From Deltaproteobacteria bacterium (GTDB lineage Bacteria; Bdellovibrionota_C; UBA2361; JAGFJO01), in contig JAGFJO010000082.1 in assembly GCA_024102635.1 (NCBI GenBank), positions 18,869 to 82,868 of the forward strand: a DNA stretch of 64,000 bases. Direction: 5' to 3'. The position numbers and the translations under genes are program-made. Positions 1-8,550 of this stretch are shown in pieces (position 1 is the first letter of the stretch; each line of letters starts with the position of its first letter). The notes beneath the pieces were generated by a model. It was not told the origin of the DNA and searched no databases. It was given only the letters and a program-made list of their open reading frames with translations.

Positions 1-2
1 CC

Positions 3-788
3 TCTCTGGCACGCTTACTGATTGAAAACTCCGAGTTGTTATCTCGATACGCATTTATCGCGATGCCTGATGATGATCTTCGAGCGAGCACACAGGCCTG
101 GTACTATGTTTTTGAGATCTGTAAAAAGTTTAGGTTGGATCTGGCGCAGCCCTCAGTAACCGGTCACTATTACTGGCCTTGCGTGGCGCAACAAACCGGA
201 AAGCTGCTGCGGTTCGGTAACTTTGTGGAGATTATGACTCCCGTATTCAGCTGCTCTTGCCTTGAAACTATGGCGCCGTTCTTCAAAGAGAGCGTTAGCG
301 GGTTCGGACTTGATCACCTTTGGGGGCATCTGCTTACTCAGCCGCAGCATAAGCTCGCTATAATAGATGCGGTTTCTGTTCACCATACGCGCCCTCCTAA
401 AACTGGAATACTCTATGATGCGCTGAAATCGCAGGGGGTCAACGCAGAAGCCGAAGATGCTTATATACGAAGCAAATTTCAAATTCCTCAAACCTCTTAC
501 CTCGAGTACATGAGCATACCGCTGGACCTGCGGGCACAAGTCCTTGGTGATATACCTCTCGACAGTTTTAACTCCAGTTCAATACATGGGATCGAGAGAT
601 TGTATTGGCATACCGCGAAGGCGAAACAGATAGCTGCGCGGCTTCAAAAAGAGGAGCTAGTCGTAGGCGATTATCAAGATCGCGTGAAAAGATCGCGAAT
701 CGAGCTTGAGGAGGCTAATAAGCAGCTCAATACGGTTATTGAGGAGCTTGGAAGTGGCGCTAATGCCCCTGCCATTCTTCAGCACTAG
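3..788 (+). CDS. DUF707-family protein, 5' end outside the window
   Basis: The reading frame is open to the left edge of the window, so the N-terminus is missing; a TTG at position 36 is the first start-like codon but codons before it are also sense (ending LLIENSELLSRYAF). The visible part contains AMPDDDL, a W-rich middle (GFGLDHLWGHLL) and IIDAVSVHHTRP, which I recognise as the pattern of DUF707, a family with a glycosyltransferase-like fold and an Asp-rich metal-site motif. The last 70 residues are charged and helical, probably coiled coil (KEELVVGDYQDR to ANKQLNTVIEEL). DUF707 has no established reaction. The family call is by eye; the truncation is directly visible. Confidence 0.7.
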   Translation, partial: SLARLLIENSELLSRYAFIAMPDDDLRASTQAWYYVFEICKKFRLDLAQPSVTGHYYWPCVAQQTGKLLRFGNFVEIMTPVFSCSCLETMAPFFKESVSGFGLDHLWGHLLTQPQHKLAIIDAVSVHHTRPPKTGILYDALKSQGVNAEAEDAYIRSKFQIPQTSYLEYMSIPLDLRAQVLGDIPLDSFNSSSIHGIERLYWHTAKAKQIAARLQKEELVVGDYQDRVKRSRIELEEANKQLNTVIEELGSGANAPAILQH

Positions 789-864
789 AGGGAAAGCCAA
801 AACTGAGGCACGACTGAGAGGCTCAAGGAAGAATGTGTGTTGCGCACTGATTTTTAGCACCGCT

Positions 865-1128
865 CTAAGAGTACGATCTGGCCGTTCGCCGCGTAAGCCC
901 TCGAAAGACCCCTAGCAGTATCATGGCCCCTAGGACAGATGAGATGAACCCTGCCGGCTCACCAGCTTCGTACCATCCCAATGCCTGACCTAAAAGGGTG
1001 GCGAGCAGAGCTCCAACCACTCCTAGCATAGTGGTGATCAGAAAGCCGGCTTCGTCTTTTCCAGGCATCAGGGCCCTGGCGATTAGACCGACAAAGAAAC
1101 CGATTATGATGGCCCAAATTAGCTGCAT
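865..1128 (-). CDS. GlsB/YeaQ/YmgE family small membrane protein
   Basis: An 87-aa hydrophobic protein with three predicted membrane segments and the glycine-rich pattern of the transglycosylase-associated (GlsB/YeaQ/YmgE) family: IIIGFFVGLIARALMPG, then LGVVGALLATLLG, then a C-terminal segment ending in GLTRR. The length is normal for the family. ATG is preceded by an AGGAG ribosome binding site (TTAGGAGAACATAACC). Members are inner-membrane proteins often induced in stationary phase or envelope stress; no enzymatic activity is established despite the old name. It is convergent with the preceding gene and transcribed away from the next one. Confidence 0.85.
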   Translation of the reverse strand: MQLIWAIIIGFFVGLIARALMPGKDEAGFLITTMLGVVGALLATLLGQALGWYEAGEPAGFISSVLGAMILLGVFRGLTRRTARSYS

Positions 1129-1286
1129 GGTTATGTTCTCCTAACTACCATGATAACTGGCTTAAGTTATGTCAGGACAAGCATCCATAGAATGATTTCA
1201 AGCAGGGGCTTAGGAATTAAGACGCCCTGATACTTCGTTTGTCCAATACAATAAAGCAAGCCCAAGATCAGGCCGATAGGTGCTGC

Positions 1287-2420
1287 ATGACTTCGAGCTC
1301 ACAGGGACGAAAGGGCGTGTATTCACAAAAGGAGAGGCTTGCAAACGGAGTGACCTTCGCTCTATTTGTAGAGACGCCGATCACCATCGGTGCGTTCTAT
1401 CTAGCATACTCTCTTTTTCAGGCGTCCAGCCGCAACTTCGATACAGCTAATCTTGACGCTTTATTTTCGTTTCCGGTGGTCTGCTATTCTGGAATAGCTC
1501 TTTTTGGAATGGTCACAACACCGTTAAGAATTTTTTGGCTGGCGTGCTTTTTACTAGGAGAGAGACCCGCGGCCAATTACTCAAGGTATCTCGCTCTGCT
1601 CCTTCTATTAAGCGTACCAATAATGGCCCTGATGACTTACCAATCGGCAGGGGAATTTTCCATCGGAGCGATGAAGGATTCCGCACTAAGCCAGTTTTAC
1701 CTTCTTTTTCCGCTGCTCCTGTTAATAGGAGCATTAATAGATGCCCGTCAGCGCTCTTATGCCGAGCGGGGCCTGTTGAGCGTAGAGAGCCCCGCCGCAT
1801 TGGAGATTGCTCCCTCTGGCAGGAAATTCACGGCGTACAGAGTGTTATCTGATGGCGAGCGTCGAGCAATTGGCACCTCGCATGAGGAACAGGTTCTTGC
1901 TTTAAAGACCGTAGGGTTTACCTCCTTAGGTATATGTGAAGAGTCCACAGCACCACTTTTGGCACTCGCCCTTCCAATTGCAGCTATTCAGATTAAGCTC
2001 AAGGAGAGGTCCAAGATCGATGCGCTCCTTAGATTAAAGACATATTATCCGATTTTAGTCTCACAGTCCGGCGACACGGTGGCAACTATCACCCGTATCG
2101 GAATACGTTTCACCTCTTTCCTATCCGATGGATGGCGCGTTGTGACCGTTACTAGTAAGGAGCCGAGCATGGTGGACCACAAAAAGCGCATGATGGTCAC
2201 CCAGGTTAAGCAGAGTGCGGCGGATGCTTGGCGCGCTCACCAGGAGACACTATGCGACTTCGGAAAACAGGGCCGGGGAGCGATTACCGGCAACTTGTGG
2301 GATCACTACCGCGCCTACGGCGAGCAGAGCTTGAGACTTCAAGATATTGTGCTTGGTGGAGCCATTTCTTGGGGACTAATAATCCTATTCGGAAGTCAGC
2401 TTCTACGGGGCTACTACTAG
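1287..2420 (+). CDS. Unknown membrane protein with cytoplasmic middle domain
   Basis: I do not recognise a family. The protein has four or so membrane segments in the first 150 residues (GVTFALFVETPITIGAFYLA; a second near FPVVCYSGIALFGMV; then LLLLLSVPIMALM and FYLLFPLLLLIGALI), a soluble region of about 200 residues, and one C-terminal membrane helix (ISWGLIILFGSQLL). I prefer the ATG at 1287, which has AGGTG upstream, over an in-frame TTG at 1239 that has no Shine-Dalgarno; the TTG form would add 16 residues. The soluble part contains ITRIGIRFTSFLSDGWRVVTVTS and a basic QVKQSAADAWRAHQETL helix. It is transcribed in the same direction as the following permease but separated by about 100 bp. 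Confidence 0.75.
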   Translation: MTSSSQGRKGVYSQKERLANGVTFALFVETPITIGAFYLAYSLFQASSRNFDTANLDALFSFPVVCYSGIALFGMVTTPLRIFWLACFLLGERPAANYSRYLALLLLLSVPIMALMTYQSAGEFSIGAMKDSALSQFYLLFPLLLLIGALIDARQRSYAERGLLSVESPAALEIAPSGRKFTAYRVLSDGERRAIGTSHEEQVLALKTVGFTSLGICEESTAPLLALALPIAAIQIKLKERSKIDALLRLKTYYPILVSQSGDTVATITRIGIRFTSFLSDGWRVVTVTSKEPSMVDHKKRMMVTQVKQSAADAWRAHQETLCDFGKQGRGAITGNLWDHYRAYGEQSLRLQDIVLGGAISWGLIILFGSQLLRGYY

Positions 2421-2519
2421 CGGGTTGCATGCTCAGCGCCATGCGCTGTTGTTAAAACCGGAGAATTTCGGCACATTTCTAGGTGTACCAGGGGGGCCTC
2501 CCCGGTCTATAAAATCTTA

Positions 2520-3836
2520 ATGCACCAAAACAACAAGGAGCTGCCTAAAACGCTAGGGCTGACTGCTCTGGTTATATACGGTATCGGCGATATGCTCGGA
2601 GCCGGAGTTTATGGCTTGATTGGTGTTGCCGCGGGTGCTATGGGGAGCATGGTTTGGGCAGGATTTCTTATCAGCGCCGTTGCCGCTCTTTTAACTGCCC
2701 TCAGCTACGCGAGTTTAGGAAGCCGGTACCCGAAGGCCGGCGGTGCTGCCCACGTAGCCCAACGTGCTTTCAAACTTCCCGCAGTGTCTTACGTTTTGGG
2801 GCTTTCGGTAATGGCCTCCGGGTTAATCTCTATGGCAGCCGCTGCTAGAGCTTTTGCGGCTTACGGAGCGCCATTTGTTCCTTCGGTGCCGCATTTCGTA
2901 ACGGCCATTTCATTCCTTGCATTTCTGGCTTTCATTAATTTTCTCGGCATGCGCGAGTCAACCTGGATGAATGCTCTCTGTACGGCGATAGAGTTAAGCG
3001 GACTTCTGTTTATTATAGCTGTGGCACTTCCTTATTGGGGAGAAGCTGATCTTACACAGATTCCTAGCCGGGAAGATAACGAAGCAGCCCTTCTTATTCT
3101 CTTTCAAGGCGCAGTCCTTACCTTTTATGCTTTTATAGGGTTTGAAGATCTCTTGAATGTAGCAGAGGAAGTGAAAGACCCTGAGAGAAATTTCGCCGTT
3201 GGAGTACTCACAGCCGTACTTATTACTACTATCGTTTACATGGCCGTTAGCATAAGCGCTGTATCGGTTATTCCTCACGGCGAGCTTGCGGCAGCTTCGA
3301 GCGGTCCGCTTGTACTTGTTGTTGAGCGCGCTGCCCCGTGGGTCAACTCATCCATATTTGCATTAATAGCGCTTTTTGCCATCGCAAACACAGCTCTTCT
3401 CAATTACATAATGGCTTCTCGGCTTGCTTTTGGAATGTCGAGAGAGAAGCTCTTACCCGAATTCATTGGGCGCTTGCACGGCCGTCGCAAGACGCCTCAT
3501 GTCGCAATAACCATTATTTTAGTCATTGTTACCGTTTTGGTACAGCTAGGGGACATATCTCAACTGGCGTCGGCAACGAGTATACTTTTGATCTCGGTAT
3601 TCATTGTCATGAACGTCGCGCTTTTGGTTTTAAAGCGCAGGCCGGAGGAGCCGAAAGGAAGCTTTGAGCTGCCGTCGATTATCCCGATCGCAGCGATAGC
3701 CATCAACTTGACCCTTCTTTATGCGCGCCTTAGGGGGAGCGACTATCTTCCTTTCTACATTGCCGGGGCGTTTCTATTAACGATCTCGCTTCTTTATTTC
3801 CTGTCACCATCCAGAAAAGGCTGCAATAGACTCTGA
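2520..3836 (+). CDS. APC-superfamily amino acid permease
   Basis: A 438-aa polytopic inner-membrane protein with about 12 membrane segments. The N-terminus has the APC hallmark GIGDMLGAGVYGLIG, the unwound first helix that binds the amino acid, followed by SYASLGSRYPKAGGAAHVAQRAF and, in the middle, FYAFIGFEDLLNVAEEVKDPERN, the conserved helix 6 to 7 region of APC transporters. Length and layout fit a cationic amino acid or broad-range amino acid/proton symporter or exchanger; the substrate cannot be read from the sequence. The ATG lies just after a GC-rich hairpin-like stretch (GGGGGGCCTCCCC). No obvious operon partner. Confidence 0.88.
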   Translation: MHQNNKELPKTLGLTALVIYGIGDMLGAGVYGLIGVAAGAMGSMVWAGFLISAVAALLTALSYASLGSRYPKAGGAAHVAQRAFKLPAVSYVLGLSVMASGLISMAAAARAFAAYGAPFVPSVPHFVTAISFLAFLAFINFLGMRESTWMNALCTAIELSGLLFIIAVALPYWGEADLTQIPSREDNEAALLILFQGAVLTFYAFIGFEDLLNVAEEVKDPERNFAVGVLTAVLITTIVYMAVSISAVSVIPHGELAAASSGPLVLVVERAAPWVNSSIFALIALFAIANTALLNYIMASRLAFGMSREKLLPEFIGRLHGRRKTPHVAITIILVIVTVLVQLGDISQLASATSILLISVFIVMNVALLVLKRRPEEPKGSFELPSIIPIAAIAINLTLLYARLRGSDYLPFYIAGAFLLTISLLYFLSPSRKGCNRL

Positions 3837-3961
3837 GTTCAATGGATAATTTTTATTCAAGGTCTTAATTGTGGTATCTTCAAGTGCGCTAATTCACCGT
3901 CCTTGCTAGAAGGATAGGGCGGAGAATCGGCAGCTATATGTGATCTACAGAGGAGGGTAAC

Positions 3962-5200
3962 TTGAAAACAAGGCTTCTAGCAGCACTCATCTCAATCTGG
4001 CTAATAAGGCCGGTGCCGCTCCACGCGCAGGCCGGGGCTCCGTCGCCAGCCGCCTCCTTACTGATCCCTTACTTCGAGCTTGGAGCCGACGCTTGTAGCG
4101 GAGCGAGTACCACTAATACAACTGTTCGTGTAACAAACTTCAGTGCCGCTTCGCAGCTTGCGCATGTAACTTTTTGGACAAATGCGGGAGTCCCCACATT
4201 TGCCTTTGATCTCTCCTTAATAGGCTACGGAACTGAAAGCTTTGATGTAAAAGAGATCTTTTGCGGCGGTAAAGTTCCATTAACGCCGGAGCCTAGCACC
4301 GTATTCCCCGAACCGCTTACTCCTAGCAGCTTGGCGCATCTTCGCGCGTGGCATTCGGGAGAAGAATCTCCGGCAACCAAAAACTGCGCAGGACATCCGG
4401 TCCCTAGCGGGGCCGCTGTCGGATATATAACAATAGATGATGTAATGAGATCAGGACTAGGCTTTCCATCAGACGGTGACGCCTACTTTTCCCAAGCCTC
4501 TTTTGATAATGTGCTGGTTGGCGATGCGTATTTTGAAACGTTTGAGCCGATCGAGCAGCTAGTAGAAGATCCCAATGCGGGCACGAAGCTGGGCACGAAA
4601 AACTGCAAGAGAAAGCGCGGCAAAAAAAAGGAGAGATGCCGCATTTACAATAAAGTGGTTAAGTCACTTCCTCCCCCGGCGCCGACATTCAAAAAGACGG
4701 AAGTCTTGAGATCTCGAGGGCTAAATGGAATTCCTGCGGTTCATTTAAAAGCATTAGGTAACCTGCTTGGTCCAGTTCGCACCTTTTACGGCAGGTACGT
4801 CACGAACGGATCCGATCGCCGCTCACCCCTCGCTTCCGCATACGGCGTGCAGTATAGCCAAGTGGAATCAGAAAATTCCTATGAGTTATTAGTGTGGCGC
4901 GAAGGGACCGGGAAAGCATCGCCATTTGCATGCAAGAGTGGGCAGCTAACCACGCTTGCGAATCAGGAGATCGTGGTTTTTGACGACTTCTCTAATGCGC
5001 AAAGCATTGAGGCGCAGGGAGGAAATATTTTGTTTCCTAGAGAGACCCAGCTGGAAGCAGGGGTCTTGAGCTTGCTCCCATTTCAGAGCGGCTGGATCTA
5101 CCTCAACTTTCAAAAGAATATGAACGACCCGGCCCAGGCATGGGTGATAAGACGCCGAGACGGCCTTTTCGACGCTTCGGGGGTGGCTCCAGTAAACTAG
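3962..5200 (+). CDS. Unknown exported protein with lysine/cysteine-rich insert
   Basis: TTG start supported by a strong GGAGGG ribosome binding site eight bases upstream (AGAGGAGGGTAAC). A Sec signal peptide (KTRLLAALISIWLIRPVPLHA) precedes a mature part beginning QAGAPSPAASLLIPYFELG. The pattern of cysteines (DACSGAS, EIFCGG, KNCAGH, KNCKRKR, RCRIYN, PFACKSG) suggests disulphides in the periplasm or outside the cell. Around residues 212 to 233 there is a strongly basic insert (KNCKRKRGKKKERCRIYNKV). The first domain (TTNTTVRVTNFSAASQLAHV) looks like a beta-sandwich. I do not recognise a named family and can give no function. Confidence 0.8.
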   Translation: MKTRLLAALISIWLIRPVPLHAQAGAPSPAASLLIPYFELGADACSGASTTNTTVRVTNFSAASQLAHVTFWTNAGVPTFAFDLSLIGYGTESFDVKEIFCGGKVPLTPEPSTVFPEPLTPSSLAHLRAWHSGEESPATKNCAGHPVPSGAAVGYITIDDVMRSGLGFPSDGDAYFSQASFDNVLVGDAYFETFEPIEQLVEDPNAGTKLGTKNCKRKRGKKKERCRIYNKVVKSLPPPAPTFKKTEVLRSRGLNGIPAVHLKALGNLLGPVRTFYGRYVTNGSDRRSPLASAYGVQYSQVESENSYELLVWREGTGKASPFACKSGQLTTLANQEIVVFDDFSNAQSIEAQGGNILFPRETQLEAGVLSLLPFQSGWIYLNFQKNMNDPAQAWVIRRRDGLFDASGVAPVN

Positions 5201-5328
5201 GCCAGCCGTTATGTTATGTTGTGCCTTTTTATATCGCTGGCGGAGTGCTTACGGATAGACGCCTCTTGAAACGGTAACTAGATTGCATAGAATGGAGCCC
5301 AGTGCACAAGATGTTGGCATAGCAGTAT

Positions 5329-7572
5329 ATGCAGTCTCTAAAACAACGGACGCCGATATCGGCGGAACTTTCTTATGCAGTAATTGATCTCGGTACTCTT
5401 AACCTTGCGCCGAACCGGCCGGTTGAGCAGAAGATTTATAGCGGCAGTAAGGCCGAGAACAATCGGCTTGGTTTGGAACTGCGCAGGGCGCAGGCAAATC
5501 CTGCAACTCTCGAGGGCGAGATAGGTTTTCAGTGTGCCAAGGCCAGAATCGAGGTTTTGGGATTAACAAAGAAGCGCTGCCTTGAACTAACAGGCCTTAG
5601 CACTTCGAATGTTCTCCGCTTAGCAGAGAGCGGGAAAGCTCACATTACGACCTATAGAAGACTTCTCGAGATGTGGCCAAAGCTGGCAAGTGAGCTAGAT
5701 CCGCAAAACGAGCGCGGCGCACTTAGGGAGATCGAGAAAATACGACCAAGGGTGGCGGCACTTCTAGCCAAGTGCTACAACTTGCATGCGGCTAACCAGC
5801 TGCTCTTGAATCTGAGCTTTTTATACGGCCAGGAAAAGTTCGAAGAAGCTGCCCAAATTCAAGTGGCTTCAGTTATAGCCAGGCACAGATCGCATCCCGG
5901 TCCGTTTCACACCAATTACTGGGCGGTGAGGCGGCTGGTAGAGGAGGAGATTCGCGCTCGTGCCCAAACGGATAACATAGATACATCGCTTGCAAGGTGG
6001 CAGCACCCGGTGCTAAGGAAGCTCATCGATTATCACGTACAGGATACTCTTCACCCCTTCAGTTCCTCAGTTAATACAATCAGTGAAGGACAGAGGTTTA
6101 TGGCGCTTGTTTATACCTTAGCGGGCACACTTACCGGTGAGAGGCAAGATTCGCTTTGCAAATTGGGCTTTACGTCAGAGTCGGTTGATCGGATTGTGCG
6201 GCTTGAAGCAGTGGACCCGAAACCGGCCTCAGCCTTGTTTGCTGAGCTTGTTTCTCAGGAAGTAATGCCTCAGAGCGTAGCCGGCGATATGCTCAAGAGG
6301 TGGGAAGAGCTTTATAGCAAAAGCCCCGCTCCTCAAAGAATCGATATCGCAAATCAGATTATAAAGGGACTAGAGGCTCACCGCATCGATCTTTACCGCG
6401 CTTCGAAACTTCTAGGTATCGACTCGCATGAACCCGGTACGGCAGTGCGCAAGATAATTCAAGGCCCTAAAGTTACAGGTGGTGTATCGCTTCACGCAAT
6501 CTGCTCCCTGGCGGCACCGACTCTGAGCGACGCCGACAATTTGACAGAGATGCTGATCGTGGAGCGGCAGAGGATGCCCAGTTATAAGGGCAGGGAGCTC
6601 GCTTATGAGCGGCAGCTTATGATGCAATTCGGCCTGAGCGAAAAGGATCTGCCGCTGCCCAAAGATCTTCCGCTTTATGCAGAAGGCAGCTATAGAGCAG
6701 ATCAAGAGCTGGTCGATCGTATTATGAAGTTAGGTGATAATCGATCCATCGACGCGGTTGCGCGATGGATCGAGCTGATGCGGCCAACTACAACTAAGAG
6801 CGCCGTTGGCTCCTTCCTTGCGATTGCTACTCCCTTACGTGAGCCGCTTGCTGATTTAGGGCTGGCGCTCGAAACACTGCATGCCGTTCAAGATGGGAAG
6901 ACCGTTTTGCCGCTTAACCGCTTGAGAGCAATGGTGCAGAGAGCCGGACTTGTGGAGTCGGAGCAGCTTATATGCAATTGGCATTTTGAGATGAGCGAGC
7001 TCTACTCTGAATCCCCACCGTTCGGCAGGGCCCTAAAAATTTTGGCGCTATCACAGGCCGACCATGTAAGAGGTTTTTATGATGTGCTGGCCGAGCAGAG
7101 CGGTAAGAGTTTGCCGATGGAATACCACCAGTTCCTGCAGATTGTGCGCGATTATCTCAAAGGTAAAGAGCCGGCGTATGAGCGCGACAGAAGCTACAGG
7201 CTGGAGCGTTTGCTCTCGGTCTTAGAGGAGGGAGGAGTTGACCCTGCCACAATCGAGTATCTCAAACTTTGCAGGGAGGAGCCGGACGGCGCTGGCCGCC
7301 TCAGAATCTGGCTCGATCGCTGTCCTGAACAATCGCCGCATGAGAAGGTAAATGCGGTTGTCCATGCAGCCCGCCTTTTTAACACCGCAAGTTCTTATTC
7401 TACACTTCAGGAAGCATTCGATGCGAAGCAAGAAGTAGTAAATCGTTGGAGCGATCAGCCTCAGACGCCACCCGGACAGCATATACTGAAGGGCGGAGAC
7501 CTTTTGAATCTTTTACCCGGAGTGCGCTTCAGCGACGTACTGGATTGGGCAAGGTCGGCAACTGACGAGTAA
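5329..7572 (+). CDS. 747-aa helical protein with N-terminal HTH-like segment
   Basis: A large soluble protein without signal peptide. Residues about 70 to 115 (GLTKKRCLELTGLSTSNVLRL and AHITTYRRLLEMW) look like an XRE-type helix-turn-helix. The rest is nearly all alpha-helical with short repeated units (for example DRIVRLEAVDPKPASALFAEL, RGFYDVLAEQSG), suggesting a solenoid of degenerate helical repeats rather than an enzyme; I see no catalytic motif. The ATG at 5329 has no convincing Shine-Dalgarno. It could be a large transcription regulator or a DNA-binding scaffold. It stands alone, with a convergent membrane gene downstream. Confidence 0.75.
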   Translation: MQSLKQRTPISAELSYAVIDLGTLNLAPNRPVEQKIYSGSKAENNRLGLELRRAQANPATLEGEIGFQCAKARIEVLGLTKKRCLELTGLSTSNVLRLAESGKAHITTYRRLLEMWPKLASELDPQNERGALREIEKIRPRVAALLAKCYNLHAANQLLLNLSFLYGQEKFEEAAQIQVASVIARHRSHPGPFHTNYWAVRRLVEEEIRARAQTDNIDTSLARWQHPVLRKLIDYHVQDTLHPFSSSVNTISEGQRFMALVYTLAGTLTGERQDSLCKLGFTSESVDRIVRLEAVDPKPASALFAELVSQEVMPQSVAGDMLKRWEELYSKSPAPQRIDIANQIIKGLEAHRIDLYRASKLLGIDSHEPGTAVRKIIQGPKVTGGVSLHAICSLAAPTLSDADNLTEMLIVERQRMPSYKGRELAYERQLMMQFGLSEKDLPLPKDLPLYAEGSYRADQELVDRIMKLGDNRSIDAVARWIELMRPTTTKSAVGSFLAIATPLREPLADLGLALETLHAVQDGKTVLPLNRLRAMVQRAGLVESEQLICNWHFEMSELYSESPPFGRALKILALSQADHVRGFYDVLAEQSGKSLPMEYHQFLQIVRDYLKGKEPAYERDRSYRLERLLSVLEEGGVDPATIEYLKLCREEPDGAGRLRIWLDRCPEQSPHEKVNAVVHAARLFNTASSYSTLQEAFDAKQEVVNRWSDQPQTPPGQHILKGGDLLNLLPGVRFSDVLDWARSATDE

Positions 7573-7622
7573 AGCAGCCTAATGCCCTTCCAGCCACAGA
7601 ACACTCCAAGCTGCCTGCCGGA

Positions 7623-8360
7623 TCACAACGTACGACCCCCTTTATAGGGGCTGCCTTTCTCTTCTGCCAGCTCTTTTTGCACCTCGCCTTGATAGGCCTT
7701 GAGCATCTCTGGGGTCGCCCCTTCTAGTCGGGAGCCGAGCGGATTAAGGGGCGCTAACAATGGAAGCAAGAATCCAAATAGAGCCGCAGCAGTGCAGGCC
7801 ATCGAGAGAGATGCCGCCCAATAAAGTTCTCCATTACGTTGCAATACCATATAGAATATGACCGTAAATACATAGCAACAGAGAATATGTTTCGCACCCA
7901 TCTCGCCAGCGGATGTATCGGCCCCACCGATTCCTTCATCTATCAGTGCTCTGGCCTCGTAAAGGACAATTAGTCCGTTTACAACTATTAGAATCTTGTA
8001 AAAGCTGCTCGCCTCCATCGAGTAGCTATGAATGGTTAGCGCCGCGCCGCTTAACAGATTAACTAGCAAGACTATAAACTCGAAGTCCTGGCGTACCCAG
8101 CGCACATTCGGGAGTCCCGAGGCCGGGGTGCAAAGTATTCCGAGCGCCACCACTGGCGCGGCCACTATATATATTGAGAGGAAAAGATCCGTAAGCAGTT
8201 CGAGCCAGAAACTATCGAACTTTCTCGAAGTGATCGGCCAGATAAGGTCGCTCCGCATCTGCGGGTCCGAAGCGAGAAGAATCAGAAAGAATAGGCTTAT
8301 AACATAGGCCATAACCTCATTGAAGCTTTTCCCGTCTGGACTGAAGAATAATCGGCGCAT
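7623..8360 (-). CDS. Unknown polytopic membrane protein
   Basis: A 245-aa protein with about six membrane segments, starting near AYVISLFFLILLASDPQMRS and ending with a polar tail (GEVQKELAEEKGSPYKGGRTL). The ATG is preceded by AAGGAG at ideal spacing (CTAAGGAGCTATG), so the start is good. No family recognised. It is divergent from the following GT-C-like gene, with about 190 bp between them, and convergent with the 747-aa gene. Confidence 0.75.
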   Translation of the reverse strand: MRRLFFSPDGKSFNEVMAYVISLFFLILLASDPQMRSDLIWPITSRKFDSFWLELLTDLFLSIYIVAAPVVALGILCTPASGLPNVRWVRQDFEFIVLLVNLLSGAALTIHSYSMEASSFYKILIVVNGLIVLYEARALIDEGIGGADTSAGEMGAKHILCCYVFTVIFYMVLQRNGELYWAASLSMACTAAALFGFLLPLLAPLNPLGSRLEGATPEMLKAYQGEVQKELAEEKGSPYKGGRTL

Positions 8361-8550
8361 AGCTCCTTAGAGTATCGGGCAATTTAACAGAAAGGTTAAG
8401 ATCGTCCGAGCGGGTCGGTGTATCAACCTGTTCCAAGACGCTTTCTATAAGATTTAGGGGCGCGCCTTTACCTACCCGGTGATATGCTGAGCGGCATGAT
8501 TGTCGAACCGGCATGCCTAGCGCAGCGCATTATATAAGGACAGAAAAGAA

